Shown: in pieces, positions 55,465 through 63,453 of the stretch
Layout: each line of letters starts with the position of its first letter
Numbering within the stretch: position 1 is the first letter of the stretch
Assembly: GCF_003432115.1 (NCBI RefSeq)
Contig: NZ_QWDC01000001.1
Coordinates: 1,853,419 to 1,917,418 of the forward strand
From: Mucilaginibacter conchicola
Lineage (GTDB): Bacteria > Bacteroidota > Bacteroidia > Sphingobacteriales > Sphingobacteriaceae
Length of the DNA stretch: 64,000 nt
Direction: 5' to 3'
Notes under the pieces: model-generated
Database searches by the model: none
Seen by the model: the letters and a program-made list of their open reading frames with translations, nothing else
What the model was told of the DNA's origin: nothing
Position numbers and translations under genes: made by a program

Positions 55465-56868
55465 ATGGAAATAACCTTTCACGGTGCTGCCCGTAACGTT
55501 ACCGGCAGCAAACACCTGCTTCGCTTAAATGATGGCACTACGGTTTTATTAGACTGCGGCATGTTCCAGGGTCTGGGCGAGCAAACCGAAGACATGAACG
55601 AACACTTTGGCTTTAACCCCAAAAAGATAGACTACCTTATACTCTCGCACGCGCACATCGATCATTGTGGTTTGATACCCCGCCTGGTTAAGGAAGGTTT
55701 TGAGGGCAGCATCTTCTGTACATCTGCAACAATGGACCTGGCGCGTATCCTGCTCATGGACTCGGCCAAAATACAGATGCAGGATGTGGAGTACAGCAAT
55801 AAGCAGCGTAAAAAACGCGGTCAGCCTTTACTGGAAGGGTTGTACACCGAAGATGATGCCATGGAAGCCATGCGCCTGTTTAAGATAGTAGACTACCACC
55901 AGGAGTACGCCATCAACAAAAACCTGCGCTTTAAATTTACCGATGCAGGGCACATTTTAGGCAGCGCTGCAGTGCACCTTACCGTTGTTGAGGACGACAA
56001 AGAAACCCACATTACCTTTAGCGGTGATGTTGGCCGTTACGGCGACCTGATACTGAAAAGCCCGCAGACTTTCGAGCAGGCAGATTATATTCTTTTAGAG
56101 TCTACCTATGGCGACAGCCTGCATAAAGACATCGGCCCTATTGAGGACAATCTGCTTGAGGTGATCAAAGAAACCTGCGAGCGCAAAAAGGGGAAAGTAA
56201 TTATCCCGGCTTTCAGCGTTGGCCGCACGCAGGAGTTGCTGTACGCATTAAATGCATTAGAGCTGCGCGGCGAATTGCCGGATGTTCCTTATTATGTGGA
56301 TAGCCCGCTATCAGAAAAAGCGACTGAAATACTAAAAGACCATCCCGAGGAGTACAATAACAACGTGAAGAAAGTATTGCGCGTTGATCCGGATCCGTTT
56401 GGGTTTAAAGGCTTGAGGTTTATCGAGTCGACACAGCAATCCATCGCTTTGAATGATGATCCTCGCCCGTGTGTTATTATCTCTTCATCCGGCATGGCCG
56501 AGGCCGGCAGGGTGAAGCACCACATCAAAAACAATATCAATAATTCTAAAAACACCATCCTGCTGGTTGGCTATGCCGAACCTAACTCGCTTGGCGGCCG
56601 CCTTGCCCGCGGCAATAAAGAGGTACAGATCTTTGGCGATGCTTACCAGGTAAATGCCGATGTACGCTCCATCAAAAGCATGAGCGCCCACGGCGATTAC
56701 GAAGACCTTCTGCACTTCCTCAACTGTCAGGATCCTGCAAAAGTGAAAAAGATATTCCTGGTACACGGCGAGTACGAAGTACAACAGCACTTTGCCAATA
56801 CTTTAAAGCAGCACGGTTTTAAGAATATCGAGATCCCGTACCAGCATGAGAAAGTGGTGTTGGATTAA
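55465..56868 (+). CDS. MBL-fold beta-CASP ribonuclease-like protein
   Basis: The 467-residue protein has the MBL motif H62-A-H-I-D-H67 (LSHAHIDHCGL), further ligands in DAGHILGSAAVHL and FSGDVGRYG, then beta-CASP motifs: ESTYGDS, VIIPAFSVGRTQELLY and, near the end, MSAHGDYEDL. This is the CPSF73/RNase J-like arrangement for RNA cleavage, without the RNase J C-terminal domain. The RNA targets are unknown. Confidence 0.92.
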   Translation: MEITFHGAARNVTGSKHLLRLNDGTTVLLDCGMFQGLGEQTEDMNEHFGFNPKKIDYLILSHAHIDHCGLIPRLVKEGFEGSIFCTSATMDLARILLMDSAKIQMQDVEYSNKQRKKRGQPLLEGLYTEDDAMEAMRLFKIVDYHQEYAINKNLRFKFTDAGHILGSAAVHLTVVEDDKETHITFSGDVGRYGDLILKSPQTFEQADYILLESTYGDSLHKDIGPIEDNLLEVIKETCERKKGKVIIPAFSVGRTQELLYALNALELRGELPDVPYYVDSPLSEKATEILKDHPEEYNNNVKKVLRVDPDPFGFKGLRFIESTQQSIALNDDPRPCVIISSSGMAEAGRVKHHIKNNINNSKNTILLVGYAEPNSLGGRLARGNKEVQIFGDAYQVNADVRSIKSMSAHGDYEDLLHFLNCQDPAKVKKIFLVHGEYEVQQHFANTLKQHGFKNIEIPYQHEKVVLD

Positions 56869-56910
56869 AAGTTAACAATGTCATTTCGAAAGGGCCAAGT
56901 CCTTCCCCGC

Positions 56911-56997
56911 GCGTCATTGCGAGGAACGAAGCAATCTCTACATAGGCAGGTTTGCTCTGTATAGTTTGGAGATTGCTTCGTTCCTCGCAATGACGCG
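56911..56997. repeat. REP-like palindrome, family A variant
   Basis: GCGTCATTGCGAGGAACGAA is mirrored by TTCGTTCCTCGCAATGACGC. The outer bases match family A but the inner GGAACGAAGCAATC differs. A single truncated arm occurs at about 57428-57450. Confidence 0.85.
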
Positions 56998-57064
56998 GTA
57001 TTTATCGCTCGTTCGAAATGACAAAATCATTTGTTTATTTTGTATCAGACTAATAAACCTTTGA

Positions 57065-57382
57065 ATGAAACTTCTGATAATCTGTATATCGCTTTTTACT
57101 TTATTTCCGCGTTGCGCTAACAATGCTCAGCCTGAAGCCACGGAAAAAGTAGCTGAAGTTTACAATGCAGAGAAAGGGGAAAAATTATTCAGGTCGAAAT
57201 GCGGTGCCTGCCATGGTATTGGCATACGGATGGTCGGGCCGGCACTTATAACCTTCGACAACGTAAATAAAGCTTACGATCCCAAAAAAGAGCCACACAG
57301 ATCCACAAAGGTTACTCCGCAAGAGTTAAAACAGATATCTGACTACGTTGACAAAAACAGAGTTTTTATCGACAACAAATAA
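57065..57382 (+). CDS. small c-type cytochrome
   Basis: The 105-residue protein has an N-terminal signal (about 1-17) with C17 as a possible lipid anchor, although the preceding residues FPR are not a standard lipobox. The haem motif CGACH (46-50) follows and M56 (RMVGPAL) is a likely axial ligand. The C-terminal helix ELKQISDYVDKNR is typical of class I cytochromes. It would carry electrons in the periplasm. The gene stands alone among repeats. Confidence 0.85.
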   Translation: MKLLIICISLFTLFPRCANNAQPEATEKVAEVYNAEKGEKLFRSKCGACHGIGIRMVGPALITFDNVNKAYDPKKEPHRSTKVTPQELKQISDYVDKNRVFIDNK

Positions 57383-57559
57383 AGCGGATATTCTGACAAA
57401 CAGAAGAGCGGACATCCTTCCCCCGCGCGTCATTGCGAGGAACGACGCGGTATATGCAGCTCGCTAAGAATGATCCAATTTTCGTTATCAATTGATAAAC
57501 AGACGTTTAAAATCTACGGTGACACAATCATGTCAGCAAAAAACAACTGATTATCAGGC

Positions 57560-57600
57560 GTTCACGAGTGTTCACGATGTTCATGCGCGTGAACGTGAAC
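57560..57600. repeat. 41-base element, family E, copy 2
   Basis: GTTCACGAGTGTTCACGATG ... GCGTGAACGTGAAC differs from the 23511 copy at two bases. Confidence 0.75.
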
Positions 57601-57635
57601 ACCTATCAATCGTTGACAAACTCTACTCACACTCT

Positions 57636-57750
57636 GTCATTTCGAGCGAGCAGAAGGGATGGACCCAGGCGTGGGGGCGACGAGAAATCTTCTGCACCGT
57701 AAGTATCGCGCGTAGAAGATTTCTCCTCGCTGCCGCTCATTCGAAATGAC
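57636..57750. repeat. REP-like palindrome, family C
   Basis: GTCATTTCGAGCGAGCAGAA faces CTGCCGCTCATTCGAAATGAC, with inner arms AGAAATCTTCT / AGAAGATTTCT. Confidence 0.75.
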
Positions 57751-57780
57751 ATAGTCTGTTGTAAAAACAAAAAGTCACCC

Positions 57781-57854
57781 GCCGTCGCGAGATTAGCGCA
57801 GCGTATCTCGTGTCTAACCATGTGGTTAGACACGAGCTGAAAGCTCGCGCCAGC
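57781..57854. repeat. repeat family D hairpin
   Basis: GCGAGATTAGCGCAGCGTATCTCGTGTCTAACC-like sequence with TGTCTAACCA/TGGTTAGACA as a perfect 10-bp core hairpin and outer GCGAG...CTCGC. It is related to 13846-13920. Confidence 0.7.
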
Positions 57855-57862
57855 ATTTATTA

Positions 57863-57898
57863 AATTAAAAAGCCCCGCAGTGCAGGGCTTTTTAATTT
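57863..57898 (-). terminator. terminator after the 2OG-oxygenase gene
   Basis: AAAAAGCCC and GGGCTTTTT, with inner GCA/TGC pairs, form a near-symmetrical hairpin with T-runs both ways, about 15 bases past the stop of the minus-strand gene. Confidence 0.85.
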
Positions 57899-57912
57899 TG
57901 ACTTTTAAATTT

Positions 57913-58875
57913 TTACTTTTTCAAGCCTATTTCTCTCAGGCGCTCATCAAGGTATTCGCCTGCAGTGGTATCGGTGTATAGTTTTGGGTGCTCCGCATCA
58001 ATGGTCGATGGCAGACTGGTCAAATCCATGGTTGATTTTGGGTGCAGAAAGAACGGTACAGAAAAACGTGAGTTCTTCATTTCCTCGCGCGGCGGATTTA
58101 CTACCCTATGCGTAGTTGATTTTAATTTGTTGTTGGTTAAGCGCTGCAGCATATCGCCTACGTTAACCACCAGGTCTTCGCCATGTGCCTTAACCGGGAA
58201 CCAGCTGTTATCGCGGGTAAGTAACTCCAAACCATCGGCACTGGCACCTATTAATAAGGTGATGAGGTTGATATCCTCGTGCGCACCGGCGCGTACAGCA
58301 TCAGGAGACAAAGCATCAGGGTTCTCTATCGGGAAATAATGTAGTGTACGCAAGATAGAATTACCGTTGTGTACTTTATCGTCAAAGTAATTCTCATCCA
58401 AACCTAAATACACGGCAATAGCGCGTAACAGGTGGATACCTGCTGCTTCCAGTTTCTTGTAAACCTCAAGCGTTACGGCATTAAACTCAGGCTGCTCGGC
58501 AACCTGCACGTTATCAGGATAAAGTTCCTTTTCGGGAGCGTCATCAGTAACGGTCTGGCCTATCTGCCAAAACTCTTTCAGATCGGGCACTTTAAAGCCT
58601 TTAGCCGTTTCCTTGTTTTTACCCGTATAACCACGCTGACCGGCCAAACCCGGGATCTCGTATTTCATCTTCACATCCTCGGGCAAAGCAAAAAGCGATT
58701 TTACGCGGGTATAAAGGCTATCTATTAATTCTTTACTTAAGCCATGGTTGGTAATGGTAACAAAGCCGGTTTCATTAAAAGCCTGGCCAATAGCATCAGA
58801 AAAGGCTTTACGCTCTTCGGCGCTGCCATTTATATAAGTGTTAAGATCCAAGCGAGGGATATTTACTGTGCTCAT
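57913..58875 (-). CDS. isopenicillin N synthase-like 2-oxoglutarate/Fe(II) dioxygenase
   Basis: The 320-residue enzyme follows the IPNS-type layout: N-terminal VNIPRLDLNTY and GFVTITNHGLSKELID, then the iron ligands H and D in AGAHEDINLITLL, the second histidine in STTHRVVNPP, and R-x-S in NSRFSVPFF, which binds 2-oxoglutarate. The substrate is unknown. Genomic context gives no pathway. Confidence 0.9.
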   Translation of the reverse strand: MSTVNIPRLDLNTYINGSAEERKAFSDAIGQAFNETGFVTITNHGLSKELIDSLYTRVKSLFALPEDVKMKYEIPGLAGQRGYTGKNKETAKGFKVPDLKEFWQIGQTVTDDAPEKELYPDNVQVAEQPEFNAVTLEVYKKLEAAGIHLLRAIAVYLGLDENYFDDKVHNGNSILRTLHYFPIENPDALSPDAVRAGAHEDINLITLLIGASADGLELLTRDNSWFPVKAHGEDLVVNVGDMLQRLTNNKLKSTTHRVVNPPREEMKNSRFSVPFFLHPKSTMDLTSLPSTIDAEHPKLYTDTTAGEYLDERLREIGLKK

Positions 58876-59058
58876 AGTCGATATAAGTTTAAAGCCAAAA
58901 TTATCTATTTTTTTCCTGAGAACGTACTTGCTACTTATAAAATAAGCTGTGCTATGTAAATGTTTTATGACAATGGCTATAAAACATTTATAGGGTTAAA
59001 CGTTTGTGTTAATGGTTAGTCTGTAATATAAAACCATACTAAACCAATACTACTAAAC

Positions 59059-60816
59059 ATGAAAAAATTAGGAAAAATATGGGGAATAGCCTTAGTGGCA
59101 TTCATGCTGATGGTATCAGCACCCAACAAAATATTTGCCCAGGGATATGTATCAGACCAGGAGTTTTATGATGAACTATCACCCTACGGCACCTGGGTTT
59201 ACGATCAGCAATACGGTAACGTATGGATACCTGATGTTGACCAGAATTTTCGGCCTTATGGCACCAACGGCTACTGGGCGTTAACAGAATATGGTAATAC
59301 CTGGGTATCTGATTATCCATGGGGATGGGCTACTTTCCATTATGGTCGCTGGAGATTTGACAACTATTATGGCTGGGAATGGATACCAGGTAACGAGTGG
59401 GCACCCGCCTGGGTTAGCTGGAGAGATGGCGGCGGTTACTATGGCTGGGCACCAATGCAGCCGGGTATTGATATAAGCCTGTCATTCGGTGGAGGCTATT
59501 CTGTACCTGATAATTACTGGATATTTGCTCCGCAGCAATATATCACATCGCCTAACATATATAATTATTATGTGCCGGCTTATCGTGCGCATACCTATAT
59601 CAATCGTACCACTTACATACGTAATACCTATGTGCATAATAATATAACTTATATAAGTGGCCCGCGCCGTGAAGATATCCAGCGCATTACGAGGCGCCCT
59701 GTAAGGGTTTATAATATTACCAATATTAACAGACCATCGCGTACAACTATTAATAACAATAACATTAATATTTACAGGCCAGTTATAAGGAAGGATGATA
59801 ATGCCCGCCCTACCCGCGTGGTTGATGCTGCGGCATACCGTCGCGAAAACCCGAGCCAGCGTATAGCCGGCGGCAATGGCCGAGGTTACAACCAGGCAAA
59901 TGCTTCTAAACTTGCGGCAACCGCACGTAGCAGCAACCCTAATACTAATGTTGTACGTGTAGATAACAGCCGCGGTAACGCCGATGGCCGCACAGCACGC
60001 CCCGGCACACCGGCCACAACAACGGCCGATCAGCGTAATGTTGAAAGACAGCAGAACGGTCGCCAGCCTCGTCAACAAGTGCAGCCGCAACAACAAACTG
60101 ATCAGCAGCGCCGCGAGGCACAACAACAGGTACGTGATCAACAACGTCAGCAAAGTCAGCAGCAGCGTGAGCAACAACAACAACAGGCTGAGCAGCAACG
60201 CCAGCAGCAAAATAATGCCCGTACCCGCGAACAGGCCACTGACCAGCAACAACGCGAACAATTGCAACAGCAAAGGCAACAAATGCAGCAGCAACGCCAG
60301 CAACAGCAAGACCAAATACGCCAGGCCCGCGAACAGCAGCAACAACAACGCGACCAGCAATCTGCCGAGCAGCGCCAACAGGCTCAACAGCAAATTCGCC
60401 AGCTGCAACAACAGGCCCGTGATGAGCAGCGCCAGCAACAAGAACAATTGAGGCAGCAACGCTCTCAGGTGCAAGATCAGCAGCGCCAGCAACAAATGCA
60501 ACAGCGCCAGCAGCAAGAGCAGGCAAGGCAACAGGAACAACAAGCCCGCCAGCAACAGCAGCAATTGCAACAACAGCGCCAGCAACAGGAACAGCAACGC
60601 CAGCAAATGCAAGAGCAGCAACGCCAGCAGCAACAGGCTCAGCAGCAGCAGATGCAGCAACAACGCCAACAACAGGAGCAGCAGCGCCAACAGCAAGCGC
60701 AGCAACAACAACAGCAGCGCGAGCAACAAAGGCAACAACAGGAACAACAACGAGCCCAGCAACAGCAACAGCGCGAACAAGCTCCGGCGCGTAACGCACG
60801 CCCTGCAAGGCAATAA
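59059..60816 (+). CDS. secreted DUF6600-like protein with a giant glutamine-rich tail
   Basis: The 585-residue product has a signal peptide (1-28, KIFAQ), an aromatic domain (about 30-145) with repeated W/Y/G motifs (SPYGTWVYDQQYGNVWIP, YGRWRFDNYYGWEWIPG), and a Tyr/Thr/Arg/Asn-rich linker. From about residue 330 to 575 the chain is almost only Q, R, E, A and D, with runs of QQQ between RQQQEQQR-type words. The tail could be a long single helix or coiled coil. The codons alternate CAA and CAG. Opposite-strand open frames here (poly-Leu, poly-Ala/Val) are consequences of this composition. Confidence 0.85.
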   Translation: MKKLGKIWGIALVAFMLMVSAPNKIFAQGYVSDQEFYDELSPYGTWVYDQQYGNVWIPDVDQNFRPYGTNGYWALTEYGNTWVSDYPWGWATFHYGRWRFDNYYGWEWIPGNEWAPAWVSWRDGGGYYGWAPMQPGIDISLSFGGGYSVPDNYWIFAPQQYITSPNIYNYYVPAYRAHTYINRTTYIRNTYVHNNITYISGPRREDIQRITRRPVRVYNITNINRPSRTTINNNNINIYRPVIRKDDNARPTRVVDAAAYRRENPSQRIAGGNGRGYNQANASKLAATARSSNPNTNVVRVDNSRGNADGRTARPGTPATTTADQRNVERQQNGRQPRQQVQPQQQTDQQRREAQQQVRDQQRQQSQQQREQQQQQAEQQRQQQNNARTREQATDQQQREQLQQQRQQMQQQRQQQQDQIRQAREQQQQQRDQQSAEQRQQAQQQIRQLQQQARDEQRQQQEQLRQQRSQVQDQQRQQQMQQRQQQEQARQQEQQARQQQQQLQQQRQQQEQQRQQMQEQQRQQQQAQQQQMQQQRQQQEQQRQQQAQQQQQQREQQRQQQEQQRAQQQQQREQAPARNARPARQ

Positions 60817-60835
60817 TTAAATACGCATAAAAAAG

Positions 60836-60866
60836 AAAGGCTCCCGAAATTCGGGAGCCTTTTTCA
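60836..60866. terminator. terminator between Q-rich gene and ferritin-like gene
   Basis: AGGCTCCCGAA-A-TTCGGGAGCCT is a perfect 11-bp stem with flanking A- and T-runs, between convergent genes. Confidence 0.92.
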
Positions 60867-60885
60867 ATCTGTTACTTTTAATTGC

Positions 60886-61737
60886 TTACGTGGTCACAAT
60901 AAATGAACCTACAACTAAAGCGGTTACCTGCTCTTTGGTCAAAGGCTCATCAAACGATGCTGATGCAATCGCGTTTGAAACTTTCAGCGCAGCAACCAGA
61001 TCAACACCTCCCTGGCTTACGTTTTCTTCACCAGCATAGTTAGCATTTGCAGCAGCAACACCGGTATCATTACCTAAAGTAGCTGTGCTTACTATCCACG
61101 GTTTGGTATTGGCATCCTGGTTAAGATCATGGCGCAGTTTTCTTACCGCCGATGCGTGGCGGGCCTCAACAGCGTGGATTCCAAGGGCTGCTGTTAAAAC
61201 AACCTGGTTACCTAACAAAGCCGGTGCCTGCCCTTTATATGCACGCACACCTGTATCTTCAAACACCTGTGCAACAGCAAGAAATTGGGCATAATCTGTA
61301 AACACAGATTTGAACGGGCCATTGCCTTTATTGTTACCACCGGTAAAATCATAGGTACCTGCAGTAACAGCGGTACCATTAAGCGATGTGATCACGTCTT
61401 GTAAAAATTTAACGTGAGCAACCTCGTCTCTTTTTATCAATGCCAGATAGCTTGTATTAGCGGCAGGCACTAAACCTGCTTTTGCAAGGCCTTGGGTATA
61501 AAAGGCAGCTTCGAGATGCTCCAAGGTTAATGCATAGTTCAATACATCAAGCACAGTTGAGCTTGATTGGCCATAGGCTTTCTTGAACATTGTTCCTAAA
61601 GCAAATGGCAATGCGGCTGCGGCTACTTTTGAGCCAAAGCTGGTAATATTTTTAATGGCCGCACGACGAGGATTTAAACGCTCGTAAACTTCGGGATCCA
61701 CTTTTTCTATTTCTTCTATTATGTTGAATACATTCAT
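60886..61737 (-). CDS. ferritin-like domain protein (Ferritin_2 type), second of a pair
   Basis: The 283-residue protein begins with a charged segment and a hydrophobic stretch (about 36-52), then the four-helix ferritin-like region with repeated E/H metal-type residues: NYALTLEHLEAAFYTQGL, IKRDEVAHVKFLQD, VFEDTGVRAYKG and AALGIHAVEARHASAVRKL. Homologues occur as tandem Tat-exported pairs in Bacteroidota. The function is unproven, perhaps metal or oxidative stress handling. It lies 11 bases after its partner. Confidence 0.85.
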   Translation of the reverse strand: MNVFNIIEEIEKVDPEVYERLNPRRAAIKNITSFGSKVAAAALPFALGTMFKKAYGQSSSTVLDVLNYALTLEHLEAAFYTQGLAKAGLVPAANTSYLALIKRDEVAHVKFLQDVITSLNGTAVTAGTYDFTGGNNKGNGPFKSVFTDYAQFLAVAQVFEDTGVRAYKGQAPALLGNQVVLTAALGIHAVEARHASAVRKLRHDLNQDANTKPWIVSTATLGNDTGVAAANANYAGEENVSQGGVDLVAALKVSNAIASASFDEPLTKEQVTALVVGSFIVTT

Positions 61738-61748
61738 GGCGATATCGA

Positions 61749-62441
61749 TTAACCGTTATAATTAAATGCTTTTGCAGTCACTTTTGTCTTAAGGAAGGTG
61801 TTAGCAATAGGCAACACCTGCGCAATGGTTGCAGACTTATTTAAACCATTACCATCAACCTGATCGTCGGGTACAAAAGATCCCGGAGAGATCAAATTAG
61901 CTATCAGCGCTGCGTGTCTTGCCTCAACAGATACAATTTTACCCGCTATAGTAAGATACTCTGGTGTTTTGATAAGAAAACCGGCACCATCGTAAGCTTG
62001 CACCCCAAGGTCTTCAAAGGCCTTGGCTGTTGCCAGCACACTGGTTCTGTTTGAGAAATCTATCTTGCTAAAATCAGGCGTTAAAGACATGATAGCATTA
62101 GACTTTAAAGCGGCTTTAAAAAATTCGCGGTGTACTACCTCATGATCGCGGATATCGGTCATATAGTTTAATTCAACCGTTGAGATACCTGTGTACGCAT
62201 GGGCAACAACTTCGGTGTAAAAAGCTGCCTCAAGTTGCTCAAGTGCGTAAGCGTAGTTAAGGATACCTATATCGTCAGAACCAATGTCGGATGTACCGCC
62301 CGGGTTAACAATAACACGGTCTTTGTGGCAGGCTGTTACACCTACAACGGCTGCAGTAGCAACGCCGGCTCCTGCATAACGCAAAAACGACCTGCGGGCC
62401 ATATTCACATTACCGGTAATTGGGTTAATGTCTGTTTTCAT
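61749..62441 (-). CDS. ferritin-like domain protein with Tat/lipoprotein signal, first of a pair
   Basis: The 230-residue protein has a twin-arginine signal (MARRSFLRYAGAGVATA) ending at a possible lipobox VTAC (C39). The ferritin-like helices follow: NYAYALEQLEAAFYTEVVAH, DIRDHEVVHREFFKA, AFEDLGVQAYDGAG and IVSVEARHAALIANLI, parallel to those of the next gene. It is the first gene of the two-gene operon. Confidence 0.87.
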   Translation of the reverse strand: MKTDINPITGNVNMARRSFLRYAGAGVATAAVVGVTACHKDRVIVNPGGTSDIGSDDIGILNYAYALEQLEAAFYTEVVAHAYTGISTVELNYMTDIRDHEVVHREFFKAALKSNAIMSLTPDFSKIDFSNRTSVLATAKAFEDLGVQAYDGAGFLIKTPEYLTIAGKIVSVEARHAALIANLISPGSFVPDDQVDGNGLNKSATIAQVLPIANTFLKTKVTAKAFNYNG

Positions 62442-62596
62442 AAAATTTGTTTTAGTTTATTACAGTTTAAGACCAATTACGCGCGTTTGTTCTGGCCGGA
62501 TTGGCGATTCGGATGCTTTATAGCAAAGCAGAGTTGTTATAGCAAAGCAGAGTATTCGATAATAGAGTGGGCACTCAAAAACAGAGTAAAAACAAT

Positions 62597-62677
62597 AAAA
62601 AAGGCCGGAAGACTCTCGCAGTCTTACGGCCCTACATCTACCTATGAAAAACTCCCTTTGAGAAGGGTATTAATACT
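62597..62677 (-). ncRNA. tandem small RNA, copy 1 (last in array)
   Basis: On the minus strand, from about 62677: GTATTAATAC, the hairpin CCCTT-CTCA-AAGGG (62667-62654), the invariant stretch GTTTTTCATAGGTAGATGTA (to 62632), the terminator stem GGCCGTAAGACT-GCGAG-AGTCTTCCGGCC (62631-62603) and T6 (62602-62597). Length is about 80 bases. The start is placed 5-7 bases after CAGGTTTG (62689-62682), a one-mismatch -7 box. Confidence 0.65.
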
Positions 62678-62757
62678 TATACAAACCTGATGCCCTTTTC
62701 ACAAACGTCTTCAAATTGCTTAAAAAGGCCTGTTTTTAAATTAATGGAAATAAATAT

Positions 62758-62785
62758 CGTAGAATTTTCGTCCCAAGATGTAGAA
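62758..62785 (-). promoter_or_regulatory. direct-repeat control site of small RNA copy 1
   Basis: On the minus strand TTCTACA (from 62785) and TTCTACG (from 62764) are 21 bases apart start to start. The site is preceded by GAGTTAATT, shared by all copies. Confidence 0.65.
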
Positions 62786-62889
62786 ATTAACTCAAAGGCT
62801 ATCTCATGCTATCAAACGAAATATTTGAACCTTAAAACGGATTTTATAACGTAATGGATAAACACGAATGAGCGAAAACTGCGGTAAAT

Positions 62890-62972
62890 AAAAAAGGCCG
62901 AAAAACTCTCGCAGTTTCGCGGCCCTACATCTACCTATGAAAAACTCTCCCTTTGAGAAGGGTATTAATATA
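62890..62972 (-). ncRNA. tandem small RNA, copy 2
   Basis: It has the same order as copy 1. The small hairpin is at 62962-62949, with two extra bases (GA) before the invariant stretch. The terminator stem at 62924-62896 reads GGCCGCGAAACT-GCGAG-AGTTTTTCGGCC, then T6. Relative to copies 1 and 3 a G-C pair has become A-T in both arms (GACT/AGTC to AACT/AGTT). A CAGGTTTG box lies at 62984-62977. Confidence 0.65.
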
Positions 62973-63051
62973 TATACAAACCTGATGCCTGTTTAAAAAA
63001 CACCCTAATTTGCCTAAAAGGCGCCTTTTTTAAGTATGCCGATAATTTTAG

Positions 63052-63079
63052 TGTAGAAACCGCTTCCCAATGTGTAGAA
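63052..63079 (-). promoter_or_regulatory. direct-repeat control site of small RNA copy 2
   Basis: TTCTACA (from 63079) and TTCTACA (from 63058) on the minus strand, again 21 bases start to start, preceded by GAGTTAATT. Confidence 0.65.
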
Positions 63080-63170
63080 AATTAACTCAAACGCTACATC
63101 AGTAACGAGGCAACCGGGATAAAATTCTAAATACGGGATTGTATGATCATGAAAGGAAAGCCGGGTAAAT

Positions 63171-63251
63171 AAAAAAGGCCGGAAGACTCTCGCAGTCCTA
63201 CGGCCCTACATCTACCTATGAAAAACTCCCTTTGAGAAGGGTATTAATACT
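63171..63251 (-). ncRNA. tandem small RNA, copy 3 (first in array)
   Basis: The small hairpin is at 63241-63228, the invariant stretch ends at 63206, the terminator stem is at 63205-63177 (GGCCGTAGGACT-GCGAG-AGTCTTCCGGCC) and T6 at 63176-63171. The -7-like box here is CTGGTTTG (63263-63256), two mismatches from consensus. Confidence 0.65.
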
Positions 63252-63331
63252 TATACAAACCAGGTGCCGATTCCTGATACCATCCAATTTGCCTTAAAAA
63301 GGGGCTTTTTTAAATGTGCCGAAATTTTTAT

Positions 63332-63359
63332 CGTAGAACTTACTTCACATTATGTAGAA
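63332..63359 (-). promoter_or_regulatory. direct-repeat control site of small RNA copy 3
   Basis: TTCTACA (from 63359) and TTCTACG (from 63338) on the minus strand, 21 bases start to start. It lies about 80-110 bases before the predicted RNA start, as in the other copies. Confidence 0.65.
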
Positions 63360-63453
63360 AATTAACTCGTAAGCCATAATACACAACTATAAGTACTAAA
63401 CTTTTGATGATATTTTTTAGAAACTTATTAGAACTAACTATGTTACAATAGGT

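Larger units (their letters stand above)
57383..57912. other. 530-base gene-free repeat cluster
   Basis: From left to right it holds a truncated family A arm (about 57428), the 41-base family E element (57560-57600), a family C palindrome (57636-57750), a family D hairpin (57781-57854) and a terminator (57863-57898). No credible ORF is seen. Confidence 0.75.
62442..63453. other. 1-kb gene-free region carrying three tandem small-RNA-like units
   Basis: There is no credible protein gene on either strand. Three copies of a unit of about 200 bases start (on the minus strand) near 63365, 63085 and 62790, with periods of about 281 and 293 bases. Sequence between the units is not conserved. Confidence 0.8.

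Noticed and set aside
57492..57833. Short open frames in the repeat cluster after the cytochrome gene
   Set aside because: They run through REP palindromes and share no start context or family motifs.
59482..60813. Long leucine-rich and Ala/Val-rich frames opposite the Q-rich gene
   Set aside because: Antisense of CAA/CAG codons reads as Leu (or Cys/Val/Ala in other frames) and rarely gives stops, so open antisense frames are expected from the sense composition.
62643..62660. Five-codon frame ATGAAAAACTCCCTTTGA on the plus strand in each tandem unit, as a possible leader peptide
   Set aside because: Copy 2 has a two-base insertion that breaks the frame, while the hairpins and the T6 run on the minus strand stay intact. 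RNA function on the minus strand explains the conservation better.
62597..63359. CRISPR array or tandem-repeat satellite
   Set aside because: Only three units of about 200 bases with diverged internal sequence and no regular spacers; no cas genes are nearby.
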